The translations under genes and the position numbers were made by a program. The notes beneath the pieces were generated by a model that worked only from the letters and a program-made list of their open reading frames with translations, did no database searches and had not been told where the DNA came from. 64,000 bases of DNA from Seriola aureovittata (lineage: Eukaryota; Chordata; Actinopteri; Carangiformes; Carangidae), in the NCBI RefSeq assembly GCF_021018895.1, contig NC_079373.1, positions 19,661,501 through 19,725,500 on the forward strand. Reading direction: 5' to 3'. Positions within the stretch are counted from its first letter, which is position 1. Each line of letters starts with the position of its first letter. Positions 13,401-24,110 of this stretch are shown in pieces.

Positions 13401-13930
13401 TGACCAGCTCACTCCTGTCAACATACTGAGTACTAAAAAAGAAAGACGCACCAGCCTGTTTTCCTTTGAGGCATATCATCTGTTTACTTGTACATAAACT
13501 ATAATGAACCCAGCTACCCACTCAGCAGCAGCAGCTCCCGTGCCACTGAGGGAACAGCTTGCAGAGCCGGTGATCAAGCATCATGATTAAGCACCAACTG
13601 CGAGAAAACTCTCCGTGTGTTCAGTCCAATTCAGCCCAGCGCTGATTACACTCATCAGGGCCCCGTATGCTGAAGGGTTTGGAGTCGCACCAACTGCTGT
13701 TTGAGATACAGATTTTTGCCAAAATTATTTAATTACTGGACATATGGCCTGCAATAAAAGAGCAGAGCTATGAAAAGAGGAAAGGAATTGTGCCAATGGG
13801 AGCATAAAATAATATAACACTCACATTTCTAAACTGACGTTTCTATATTCTGCATCTATTTTTTTTTTCTCTAAATCAAGGCTGTTTCGGTGTTTTCAAT
13901 GTTTGTTGCACCTTCATTGCAGTACTTGCC
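10424..13930. other. Intergenic, upstream of the Ig receptor gene; no gene recognised
   Basis: This stretch holds the presumed promoter of the minus-strand Ig receptor, with no clear TATA or CCAAT arrangement. A minisatellite-like repeat is at 12250-12475 and a GGGGGGGGG run is near 11282. The open frames here have no recognisable domain or splice context. Confidence 0.55.
12250..12475. repeat. Minisatellite-like array (AAAATGACCACAAAGAGACA-type units)
   Basis: Degenerate units recur: 'acacaaaatgaccacaaaga', 'gacagaaattgacaa', 'acaaaatgaccaaaaagaca', 'cataaaataaccagag'. They end at an inverse-oriented piece (cggtcattttgtatctcttt). The flanks carry ggggcccctt-type and tgcctaggggtccag-type sequence. 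Arrays of this kind are common in fish intergenic DNA. Confidence 0.6.
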
Positions 13931-15013
13931 ACTACGTGTGCGTGGCGCTGTGGTAAACAAGATAAAACTAGTCAACAGTAGAAGAAGAAAGCAGTTCCAT
14001 AACAAAACGTCACATCCTTTGACCGCAGCTTAAGGTAACTCATTTTCCAATAAATGTGTCCCTATACTTGGTTAAATGTGCATATATTTACACACTTCAG
14101 TTTAACGATAAGTGATAGTTATCATGTTAAATCTAGGAGGTAAATAACGCAATGTCCTGTGACACCAGTGGTGTAGTAGGATCAATCCGGTCTCTTCTAG
14201 CAGTTAGCGGGCAAGCTAACTGCATAGCAAGTTTCTTCAGATAATAAAACCGAGCTTTTATTTTGAAATCACCGAATTGATATCTTTAGTCACCCGGGCA
14301 ACCTCTGGTGAAATGGAGAAATCTATTTACTGTGGTCTGCGTGGCAACAAAGCGCCTTAAATTACAACAAGATACTTTGTTGTGGTCTGTGTTTTGTCTT
14401 ATTATGAGTGATATCATCGATTGTGACAAGCTGGCTCATGCTCTTCCACTATCCTCTATGAAACATCTGGCAGCAGCTGTGCAGAATAATCGTTATTTTC
14501 TGTTCAGGAACTTCTCTTATGAAAGCAAGACTATGATGAATGACATTACTCAAAATACTTTAGAAAAGTCAACAGCTTGGTACCTGTCTCAAGGATGGGA
14601 GATTAAAGTGGGATTTCACATCAGTAACACTGTGTTTGTTCAGATGTCTCTTGGACTGGCTGTGGCAAACAAACAGGAAGCTCATACACTCATATTACTT
14701 ACATATTACTGCATTACATGTGTGTGTGTAGTAGAACAAACGACTTAATGATGCCCTGATAGAAGCACAAGGCCAGCCATGACAGACCTCTGGCCTCGCA
14801 GAGCATCACCACAGTTACTACAACTGCTTGATAAATGTAAGAATTGAAAGTGTTTCTGTTTGCTCAAGCTGTCATAAAATTGCTCTCTCCTTTTCAGGAG
14901 GAGAAGCTGGTATTTTTAGTCAGTAGTTATGTCAGCCTCCTTCTTGGTTGTCACCCACTGCAGTTTCTTCTTCTCTCACTCTCTTAGGTGATCAGCATCA
15001 GGACTTTGCATCA
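13931..15013 (+). promoter_or_regulatory. Probable promoter and 5' untranslated region of mterf2
   Basis: The coding exon of mterf2 is preceded by a pyrimidine tract and AG acceptor (14986-14987), so at least one untranslated exon should lie upstream. One candidate donor is the 'gataaatgtaagaa' site near 14836, after an ATG-containing stretch at 14779. A second acceptor-like site (ctctctccttttcag) ends near 14898. The true first exon and transcription start cannot be fixed from sequence alone. Confidence 0.35.
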
Positions 15014-16141
15014 ATGTTGCGCTTGATCGCAACATCCCTGTGCCTCCGGTGCCAACGTGTCACAGCTCTACCTTTAAACGTCAGGCCATGTGCGACACTG
15101 AGTTCAGCAGAGAACCAGAAGACCGTGAAGGCTCTTTATGATCTCTCTGTGGACGTCCAGAAGGTCAGGAAACTGAAGGGCTGGGTTCTGCATCAGAGCC
15201 CAGCCTATACTGAGGAGGTAGCTGACCTGCTGATGGACATGGGGGCCTCAGGTGTCATAATCTCTCGGATCTTAGCAGTTCATCCTGAGGCGGTCCTTTG
15301 TCACCCAGAGCAGATGAAGGCTCAGAGGGACCTGTGGATGACTGTATGCCCAAACTTGAAAGACTTGGTTGGTATCATTGAGAAATTCCCTGCCTCTTTC
15401 TTCACCTCCTCCTGCCACCATGACAACCAGCAGAACAACATTGCTTACTTCCAGAGCTTAAATCTCAACAAGCGAATTATCACCAAACTCATGGCCAGCG
15501 CTCCCCAGAGCTTCAGCCGGCCAGTAGAGCAGAACGAGGTGATGGTGCGCACCCTCCAGCAGGCCTACCAGGAGCTGGGAGGGGAGGAGGCCAACATGAA
15601 GATCTGGCTTCAGAAACTGCTGAGCCAGAACCCATATGTTCTCCTCAAGCCCCCAGAGGTGCTGAGGCAGAACTTGCTGTTCCTGAGAGACAAGGGCTTC
15701 AGCACTGCAGAGCTCCTCCGTCTCCTCTCCAAGCTAAGGGGCTTTGTCACCGAGCTGAACCCGGACAGTATGCGTCGCACCCTGGTGTACTCTCAGGACA
15801 CCATGGGGTGCTCCGAGGCAGATCTTCTGGACATCATCCTCAACTGCCCTGCTCTGCTCTACTACCCTGAGGCTATTCTGGCTGAGCGCTTTGAGGGGCT
15901 CCTTAGCGCAGGGATCAGCATGTCTCAAATCATGGAGACTCCGACCGTCCTAGAGCTGACCTCACAGATAGTGAATTACCGCATCCAGCGACTGAGGGGG
16001 CATGGCTATGATGTAAGGACAGGTAGTCTGGAGGTCCTAAATGGCACTAAGAAGGAATTTGAGATGAGCTACGGAAAACTCCAGCTACGTAGAGAGAGGC
16101 CACTTTTTAACCCTGTTGCCCCTTTAAAAGTAGATGACTGA
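15014..16141 (+). CDS. mterf2: Mitochondrial transcription termination factor 2 (mTERF family)
   Basis: The protein has 375 residues from the ATG at 15014 and lies in a single coding exon. In-frame codons upstream extend only to a TTG and cross a splice acceptor (AG at 14986-14987), so they are not coding. The first 35 or so residues are Arg/Leu/Ser-rich without acidic residues, as expected of a mitochondrial import signal. The rest is repeated short helical leucine/proline units of the mTERF type, for example the NPYVLLKPPEVL and CPALLYYPEAILAERF segments, where a proline sits in each repeat. Mammalian MTERF2 has about 385 residues and also keeps its coding region in one exon. The family binds mitochondrial DNA or RNA and affects mitochondrial gene expression; the exact role of MTERF2 is less settled than that of MTERF1. 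MTERF1 is the main alternative assignment, but the linkage to cry1 and abtb3 favours mterf2. Confidence 0.88.
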   Translation: MLRLIATSLCLRCQRVTALPLNVRPCATLSSAENQKTVKALYDLSVDVQKVRKLKGWVLHQSPAYTEEVADLLMDMGASGVIISRILAVHPEAVLCHPEQMKAQRDLWMTVCPNLKDLVGIIEKFPASFFTSSCHHDNQQNNIAYFQSLNLNKRIITKLMASAPQSFSRPVEQNEVMVRTLQQAYQELGGEEANMKIWLQKLLSQNPYVLLKPPEVLRQNLLFLRDKGFSTAELLRLLSKLRGFVTELNPDSMRRTLVYSQDTMGCSEADLLDIILNCPALLYYPEAILAERFEGLLSAGISMSQIMETPTVLELTSQIVNYRIQRLRGHGYDVRTGSLEVLNGTKKEFEMSYGKLQLRRERPLFNPVAPLKVDD

Positions 16142-16169
16142 CATGGGCTATATGGACTAATGCAAGTTC

Positions 16170-16236
16170 ATTAAAGCTGTAACTGGGTGTATGCTGTTCT
16201 TGTGATTATTTAGTACGATGTCAGTATCAGATTAAA
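16170..16236 (+). promoter_or_regulatory. Candidate polyadenylation signals of mterf2
   Basis: ATTAAA occurs at 16170-16175 and again at 16231-16236, within 100 bases after the mterf2 stop codon. Either could direct cleavage. No canonical AATAAA is closer. Confidence 0.4.
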
Positions 16237-19200
16237 GTGATTTAAGTCTAAAGGTGCACCCACATCAAGCATTTATGTTTGAATCAGATTTGTGTGTTTT
16301 TTCCTGCAGTTTTATTAAAAAAATGACAATGATGCCATTTGAACTTGACTGACTGAATGCAAGATGAAGACTGACCTAAATTATACTTTTTCTTCATGTC
16401 CTCAAAAGTGGTATGAGGAATCACACTCCAGCAAAATTACAGCAGAGAGAGTTGGTTTCCTGCTGCTACAATCTCCAACTTTGTGGGATGAAAGGTAATC
16501 AAATTAGCAAACTAGTCGTGAGTCATGTGAGTGCTTTTATTTTTCAAGCCCTGGTTTTGCTCTAATTAGGCAATGTGAATCTTTTCACCAAATGCAAAAA
16601 TGCATCAAAGTAAATTTTTCACTTGTTCAGACTAAAGAAAGCTGTGATTGCACACTGTTTGTCTGTGAGTCTGATGGTATTACGAATGAAAAGCAGGGCA
16701 CTTTTACTGCAGGTGTAAATTCATGTTGGAAGAGATGAAGATGGTTATGTAACGGCCTACCAGAGTGATACCAGAGAGTGAGACAAATGCAGTGCCATCT
16801 CAATATGTCATGCTTTTTAGGGAAGGTGTAGTCCCTTGCCAGATAAAGAATTTATTACAGCTTATTTACAAGTTACCTCATCACAATAACTTAACATAAG
16901 ACACGGCATGACATAAGTGTGCAATGAAAGACGTGCTGACTCATCTATCAAATATATTACTGAGTATTACTGAGGACAAACAGGGCTTTTCAAACCATTT
17001 TATTTACAGCCTGTGCAGGAGTCTCATTTTCACACAATGTTCTTGGCAGCACAACTGTTCCCCTAAGGGAGGAAATCTAACTGTGTCTCAGATTTTTATT
17101 GTTCCTTTACAGATGGAGACACTTTATTATAAGCTATTTCACTACTGAAATGTCACTTCATTATCATTTCAAATGAATTCAAATGCACCCACACGATGTG
17201 ATAAAAAAAAAAAAGAAAGAAAATTAAGTTCATTTGATTTGAGGTGGAAGTGGTTTTCTCGAACGCACTCTGCAGGCTTTATTCAGAAAGCGGTTGAGTT
17301 TCAGATCATTTATGCAAAATTGATTTTCCATTATCTTTGGTTTTATTAATAAGATTTTCATGTCTGTGTGTCATATGGGTTAGTGCCTGTATTTATTGTA
17401 GTGTAAGCCACAAAATCAATATACAGTCTCACTGAGCATTGTCTAAGCCAAGAGAGGGCATTGTAAAATGTTTCTTATCTCATTCTGAATATGTCTCAAT
17501 GTTTGGAAGCCAGCAAAAGCCCTTGAAACATGCTTAAGAGTGCCTTTTAATGGGAGCAAGCTTCACAGCTAATGAAGCCATGACTTTATGCCTCAAGTTT
17601 CCCTTGCTCTCGTAATGTGGACGATGGGGGTCACAACAAAGAGAGAGAGGACTTGTGTGTCCAGAGGGAGGAAGTAGAGGAGGAGGAGGAAGGGGGGTGA
17701 GGGGTGGGGGAGTTAATATACGTTAACAACTTCCACTTCCCATCTGCTGCCGTCTGCATCACTCAGCATGGTCCCGTAGTCATGGCGATAGCCACTGGGC
17801 AGATGATGTGAAAGTGAGTGCATCTGGTAATGAATTTGAGCTCAGCAGATGGATGCTTGACTAGAGTTCATTTTCCAACCATTCACAACATGGAACCCCT
17901 GAGGGGCTACAGCAGTACCTCCAGTACGCTGCAGCTGACGTACTGAAGGTTACTAATTTTACACAGACAATTTCTTTAAGTCATCACGTTGCAGGGTTGT
18001 GTCTTTCATCAGTGGAAACAGGTAACAAATACATGGAGTTAATCAGGATGTATCAAGGCGAGGCAGACGAGACAAGGCCTCAGGTGTATAAATACAAGTC
18101 ACCTCTATTTCTTACCCAGTGTCCTCTTGTCCTCGACTGTCGTGTCGTCCCGTGCTGTCCTCTTGAATTACACAGGCAAGCCAGCAAGGTTAATAAGAGG
18201 GAGTATAAATTGTCCTTTTTCATTTCAAATATGACGCTGGTTGGTATTAGCCATGCTTAACATATTGCTTTTATGGGTCATATCTCACCAGAAACAGATG
18301 ACATCTGTAATGAAAAGGTATGATTTCCAGCTTGAAGCCAGAGCACGGGCGACCACTGCTGCTGTAAATATTCCTTATTCCTTATGTCGGGGTGAGTTAA
18401 ACTCAAGTTTTAAAAGGATATTCTTCAAAAGCAGTTAATGTACTGCAGGTGGAGGATAAACCTTTTTGCGACTTAAATATTCCTTTTTGACTCCAAGAAT
18501 AAACTTAACCTGGAAACCTTAAATTACAATATTTTAAAATATAGTTTTGTTTTCCCAAGTGTAATAAGATAAGTTTATCTTCCGTTTTCAACTGTGAACA
18601 ACCAACAACATTTTATCCTCGTTTCTGGTGAGTAAAAACATTTTGTTTTCTGCCATTACTACCCTGATGAGATAACAGAAATATCCTGTACATGCAGTGG
18701 GAGGAAAATAAATGTCACATTGATGGATGTTGAATGCACAAAAGGTAAATAACTTTCTATATTGAACACTGCATCCGAAGGTCACAACTCTGACACATAG
18801 ACTCATCTGTCACTCCTTGTAATATCACTTTTGGAGAGGTGCAGTCTATTGGGATCATGTCACTGGCTGCGACACCATGCGTCCGTCTTCACAATCATTC
18901 ATTTATTCATTCATGAGTGATTTTATAATGCCACTGGCCATTTAAAGCAGTGATTGTCAATGCTTGTCCTTGAGACACAAAAATACAGCTGCTTTTCAAA
19001 ATTACCGTGCCAGAAATGATTAGACTTTTTCGACCGAAGACACGTTGGCATGTCGCTGTAGGAAAAGCAGTGTAAGTGTAAGTTTAAATAATGAAATTAA
19101 TAATGGCTGGATTCTGCTTACTGTCTTCAGTTTCAGGGTCCTTGGACTGCGTGTGGTTGCTGCCTGTGATGGCGTACCTGAGGGCGCGGATACATTGTCG

Positions 19201-19500
19201 ACAATGTTATGTGTCAGAGGCTAAGTTTTGTTTAGCTTTCTTGTTCTGGTCTTTAGTCTTGTCAGTGTATTTATAGAGCACATTAACAAATGTGAGCTTC
19301 CCAAAGAGCTTTTAGAGTGGGGTTTAAAAGTACAGTACATGTCTGCATGTTTCTTGTTACATACAACATTACTATTACAAGACCATGAAACCATCGATAC
19401 ACAATATCTACAGAAACATAACAAGAAGTTTCTGTCCTTTGTCCTATTGTAATGCCTCCATCTAGTGGCAAAAACAATCACATACAACCGGATGAATAAA
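16237..19500. other. Intergenic between mterf2 and dhfr-like 3' ends
   Basis: The two flanking genes converge on this stretch. I see no gene. The less AT-rich piece at about 17690-17860 (purine-rich lead, then mixed sequence) looks like possible conserved non-coding DNA. Open frames here are short and without splice context. Confidence 0.5.
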
Positions 19501-19506
19501 GATGAA

Positions 19507-19512
19507 TTTATT
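19507..19512 (-). promoter_or_regulatory. Candidate polyadenylation signal of the dhfr-like gene
   Basis: TTTATT on the plus strand reads AATAAA on the minus strand, about 740 bases beyond the stop codon. This would make the sequence 19490-20252 the 3' untranslated region. It is the canonical signal I chose, but a closer variant site cannot be excluded. Confidence 0.4.
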
Positions 19513-20252
19513 CAAAATGACAAATAAACTCACTTATTTCTTCAATAAAATGTTACAATTGATTTCTTTTCACTAAAAACCTTCTAAATTTGCAACAAAA
19601 CTTCACAGTAAAATGAATAGATATATTGCAGCATTTCTAACCACCCCAATGACAAGATGCATCACTTCTCCACATTTATCTAAATGACTAAATATATCAT
19701 TATAGTATCAAAGTAAACCAGTAGGATAATTCACTCATTGCACTCTGAACTGGCATCTGCCGTGTTGGCTTCGAAAGGACCAGATCTGCTGTGACATCCA
19801 GAGCACAGGCTGTCATTGACGTAGGCTGCTGACTGACTCACTGATAAGCATATTTTCTGTGCAGCTGCAATCTTACCGAGGAGGAGGACAAGATGGGAAT
19901 GCTGACAAGTGACAAGGTGATGGTGGTGGCAGGGGATTTTTTTTTTTCTCCACCAGTAGTGATCATAATATTCTACCAAACAGCAGCAATGGGAAAAATC
20001 ATTTGAAGACTAAACACACAGACTATACAAAGTAGACGTAGACAAATTGGACTGTTCTCAAAAAGTGTCTGTGCTCACAGTGTTTCAAGTTTTTCATGGA
20101 TCATATACACTAGCTGGAATGCTCATTGACTGGATTACAAAAAGAGTGGTAGCATGACTTTGGTTTTCCTTGAATTTACAACACACTTGACAGCAGATAA
20201 GGTTTTCAAGAGTAGAAAAATACACCAGAAATAAAAGTCTGATTTCTGTTAT

Positions 20253-22098
20253 CTAAACAGCATCACCGATCTTTTTCTTGAATACTTGAAATTTGTACTT
20301 AATGCCATTTTCCTCTTGAATGCCACTAGGTACACCAGGAAATCTTATTTGGAAACAAAAGAGAAAAAGGTTTTTTTGAGTTCATTAAAGAAGAAAAAAC
20401 AGTTAATTATAAGAACTATTAAACAAAACAAGCTAAACATTGAAAGCTAGCTGGGGTTGGAGCATGATCATCTTCAAAACCATGAAATGTGATGTGATTT
20501 TATTGTGGAAGGAAACTAACTGACATAAAACCAGTAAAATGCTCTTTTTCAATAACAACAGAGATAACACCAAAACCATCACCATTTACTAATTTACCCC
20601 TTAAAATTCAGTGTAACAGAAGTAACATAATGTCACAGAAAATCTGCAACGGTGGATGTCAGCGAATTCTTTTGAGCTGAGTTATTACAACCAAAGACAA
20701 TACAGTCTGACAGATAGTGCTGATGTTTGCTTTGTAACTTCAAGCGAAAATCTCTCTCTCATGGGGCGGGAGGAAGGTGTGGCCCATGGGTTGGAGCCCT
20801 GAGGTCAGGGCGTTCTACACTACAATGGTTTGTGGATGAGACACTAACCTTTCTTGTACTTTAAACAGTCCCCTGTCAAACTCGGGGAAGAAAACGTCAC
20901 AGTCAAAGTCAGCCATGACATCTGTGAGGTAAAGCAAGTCACACCACGGGTGATTCAATCCCTCCTGGTCAGAAAACAAGAAGCAACAGATTTTCTGGTC
21001 ACATTAACATTAAACTGAGAGAGCTTTGTGTAGGCTTTTAATACAGCACAATAATATATCGACAAAGCAACTTTTTTTTTTATTGGTAAAATAACATGAC
21101 TAACCAATAAGTGACAGTTGACACAACATATGGGACAGTTACATGGTGTAGATAAAATAAAATCTAGGAGTGAAGTGAAAACACCTGTGGGGGTGTACCA
21201 AGAATGTGTAGTGTGTCTTTAAACCTGTGGTTTAGCTTAGTAATGCCTCATTCAATACAGGTGCGACTGACTGCCATGCCTTGTGACTGGAACCTCCAAA
21301 TAAAAACATGTGGTTCCAGAAATGAGCAACAAAATAATAGTCCAATCAGAGCTGAGTATGTAAATTGCATGCTTAATGCTAAACACCCCTGTTACTTTTA
21401 GTCCAATGGGTGAACAGGGTAGAAAGGATGTCCCAAAGGAATCATGTCTCTGTTAAAGTACCAGTTTAACTAGACCAACGAAGATGATGTAAGATAGTCA
21501 AATGCTGGGTAAACAGCAACAGACTCCACAGAGCAGAGACAACTGCTGCTGTACAGAACTAAATTGACCTTTTTCACTTCAGACAGTTTGACTTGTCATA
21601 GCAGGAAATGCACAGGTGTTATCAATGACATTAACGATGGCTCTGTTCAATTCAGGTGTCCCAGTATAACAACAGCATATTGCAATTGATCCCACTTCCC
21701 AATCAGTCATGTCACAGCAAGTGTTTTAAAACACTGTATTAGAATCCAGTAAAAGAAATAATGGCTTGGTTTCTGGGTTGAGGAAAGATGTGTGATGCCC
21801 ACAACTCATTTTTGCCCTCTGGTTCCCAAACTGGCTAATTCAACCATAATTTTTATCTCATCTTTCAATAAGTTTCAATGAGCTGCTTAGACAATTTTAC
21901 CTTGTAGACCCGCATACCACCAACAATCCAGATGGTCTCTATTAAGTCAGCAAGGGGGGGCTCTGCAGCCAAGCGCACAGCACTCTCAAAGTCATGACAC
22001 AAGAACTGAGCGTGATCTGGAACAGTGCTGTAAGACAGTGGGTGTCACAAGAGACAGAACATGATGAATGGATAACCCTGCTCCCCTTGTTGATGCAA

Positions 22099-22171
<73 letters not shown>

Positions 22172-23951
22172 AGAGACTCACTTCAGTGTGGTACTCAACA
22201 CCACATGCAGAACATTAGCCAATGGGAACATTGTTTCTTGGTTGGAGTACCAGCACAGTTTGCCCCAGACCATCATATTCATCTTTCCTGAAACAGAATG
22301 AATAAAATATCAACTCATTCACAGCAGCGCTCATGTCTCTGATGATGACATATATTAGATTGTGTGAAGTAAAGATGACAGATATGGATAAAATCTTCTA
22401 TCCTGGTAGCCTATATGTAATTTTATGTCATATTTATTTATTGAAATATAGTACACCTTCTGGAAATTCAAACTGTTAATGGATGAAATAACCAAAGTGG
22501 AACATCACATTCTGTCTAATCCAGTTAATTAAAAGCCTGAAACATAAGGGCACTTCAACACACTGAAACATGATACCCAGCCCTACTTGAGGTAAATATG
22601 ATATGATGTAATGCTGATGTTGAGGACTACCTGGTCTCGACACCGTTGTGACAGTGTTCAGAAAGTACTGGAATTCAGACCTGTGAAAAGTCACGTTTTC
22701 AACATTAAATCAAGCAGAAAACAGTCAGCTGTTACTAAGCCCATTAAGTCTAAGTACTGCTACTTATAGTTTGCACATGGAGCAATGAATGCCCTAATGA
22801 ATAAGATATAACACATAAAAACGCATAGTATCTTCTCTCTATTTCACAGCACTTTACAAGCTCTGCATGGCGTACCACCCTGTAACTGCTGTTCTTACTA
22901 GTACTCCTGGTTCTAACAATTACTGAGACTTGTTCTACTGTACCACAACCCTCCACACTACTAGTTTTGTTTCTTCCACTATACCACCTTAATATCACTT
23001 GAGCATATTCTACTAGAACCTGGTACCTTTAGGACTGGTGCTGCTGCTGCTTCGACTGCAGCTAAAACTGAATTCTGAAGCAATTCTTAGCAATTAATTA
23101 CACGATCAACAAAAAATTCATTTCTGACAATTGTAATGACGTTTTTTTGTCATTTTTCAGTTAGAATTGATTCACAGTTCCTTGTTACAACTTTCTTTGT
23201 ATCATCATTGTGTGTGTAATTTTTGGTAACACAATTTTAGTTTGATTATTAATGTACAGTATTTGTTACAACTTCTCCAATGAAGACGTGTTTTATATTA
23301 AGATTGAGTTTTACAATATTGTCATTTGTCTCTTTATACATAAGCTTCACCCTTACACTACAGTCTGTTATAAACCGATGACATCTTCATATACAGATTA
23401 TGCATGATGAACAGCTGGACTTTAAGTGTCTGTTTTTGGCTTTTCATGCAACACAATAAGCAGTTTTCAGACAATTTGGACTCTTCTAATATACGTCCCT
23501 GGACCAAATCATTACCTACAAAAATAATCCAAACTAATCCTCACTGTCTGCTTTGTAGCCTAAACTTTACTACAAAATTCTGCATAAAGGGTTGCAAAGG
23601 ATGAGATATAAGGGAATAGCTACATAGAAATAATAATAATAAGTGATGCCACTGAAACTGAAAAAAACAAACAAAAAACAAACTCACTATTGAGCTTGCC
23701 TACTGCATGTAGACCTCCAAAATAAGAGTACACTGATAAGAGTTCATTGGCAATATCAATACGGTAACTGTAGTTACGTAAGTCGTGACAGTATCCACAT
23801 GGAGAAACATCTAGTAGACCTCATCACAGATGTTTCACTCTTACGGTAAATGCCAGGGCAGTTTTCCATCTTTCCCGATCCCCATGTCATTGCACACCGC
23901 TGCTATAAGGCGAACCGGTTTCTTCTGCACTTTGTTCAGTCTCCTGTCCAT
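20253..23951 (-). CDS. dhfr: Dihydrofolate reductase-type protein, diverged paralogue (six exons)
   Basis: Exons: 23845-23951, 22631-22680, 22182-22287, 21901-22027, 20849-20964, 20253-20343. They join in frame to 198 residues plus TAG, and every junction has GT/AG. The exon lengths 50, 106 and 116 match mammalian DHFR as I recall it. DHFR reduces dihydrofolate with NADPH for one-carbon metabolism. Recognisable parts are LIAAVCNDMGIGKDG (residues 15-29), LPWHLPSEF (31-39, with Glu38 matching the catalytic human Glu30), WIVGG and VYK (121-130), DVFFPEFD (153-160) and FPGVP with QEENGIKYKFQVF (170-190). The body of exon 3 is unusual. Where human DHFR has MGKKTWFS this protein has WGKLCWYS, and where human has GRINLVLSR it has NVLHVVLST, so the glutamate-tail-binding Arg70 is Val. 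An extra 8 residues precede the core. Activity is therefore doubtful. The dhfr symbol is by family; it is more likely a paralogue. Confidence 0.88.
22100..22168. repeat. GT/CA dinucleotide microsatellite in intron 3 of the dhfr-like gene
   Basis: This is an uninterrupted run of about 34 GT units on the plus strand. On the coding (minus) strand it is a CA repeat that starts about 14 bases after the exon 3 donor site at 22181-22180. Confidence 0.95.
22681..23844 (-). other. Intron 1 of the dhfr-like gene
   Basis: It is bounded by a CC|GTAAGAG donor (exon 1 end at 23845) and a TTTTCACAG acceptor before 22680. It is AT-rich. I see no further exon or mobile element in it. Confidence 0.8.
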
Positions 23952-24110
23952 CTCCAACAGACAAATAAACGAAACAATCTGACAGGCAAGGCAGGTTCGA
24001 GATTCGCCACAAGAACTGCGTTTGTGTGTGGGAGCAATTTATTGAGGTTTGAACCCAGCTATCGCCGCCCACCGACCGGCAGCTGCTATTGGACACGGTG
24101 AAGTTTCAGG
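23952..24110 (-). promoter_or_regulatory. Proximal promoter of the dhfr-like gene
   Basis: The coding start is at 23951. Upstream on the minus strand there is a GC box (CCGCCC on the plus strand, 24065-24070) and a CCAAT box (ATTGG on the plus strand, 24088-24092), about 115 and 140 bases from the ATG. A GC-box promoter without an evident TATA box is the usual form for DHFR genes. The transcription start is not determined. Confidence 0.5.

Noticed and set aside
14308..14748. 146-codon open frame upstream of mterf2
   Set aside because: No recognisable domain, non-coding-like composition and no matching splice context. It is more likely chance in the promoter or 5' untranslated region.
14948..15013. 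N-terminal extension of mterf2 from a TTG
   Set aside because: The start would be TTG and the segment crosses a good splice acceptor (AG at 14986-14987). The ATG at 15014 opens directly on a typical mitochondrial presequence.
21942..22218. ORFs of repeated Cys-Val or Thr-His
   Set aside because: They are translations of the CA/GT microsatellite in the dhfr-like intron. The same holds for the ORFs at 51288-51630.
23990..24010. GGTTCGA motif resembling a tRNA B box
   Set aside because: No A box or cloverleaf can be built around it. It lies in the dhfr-like 5' untranslated region or promoter.
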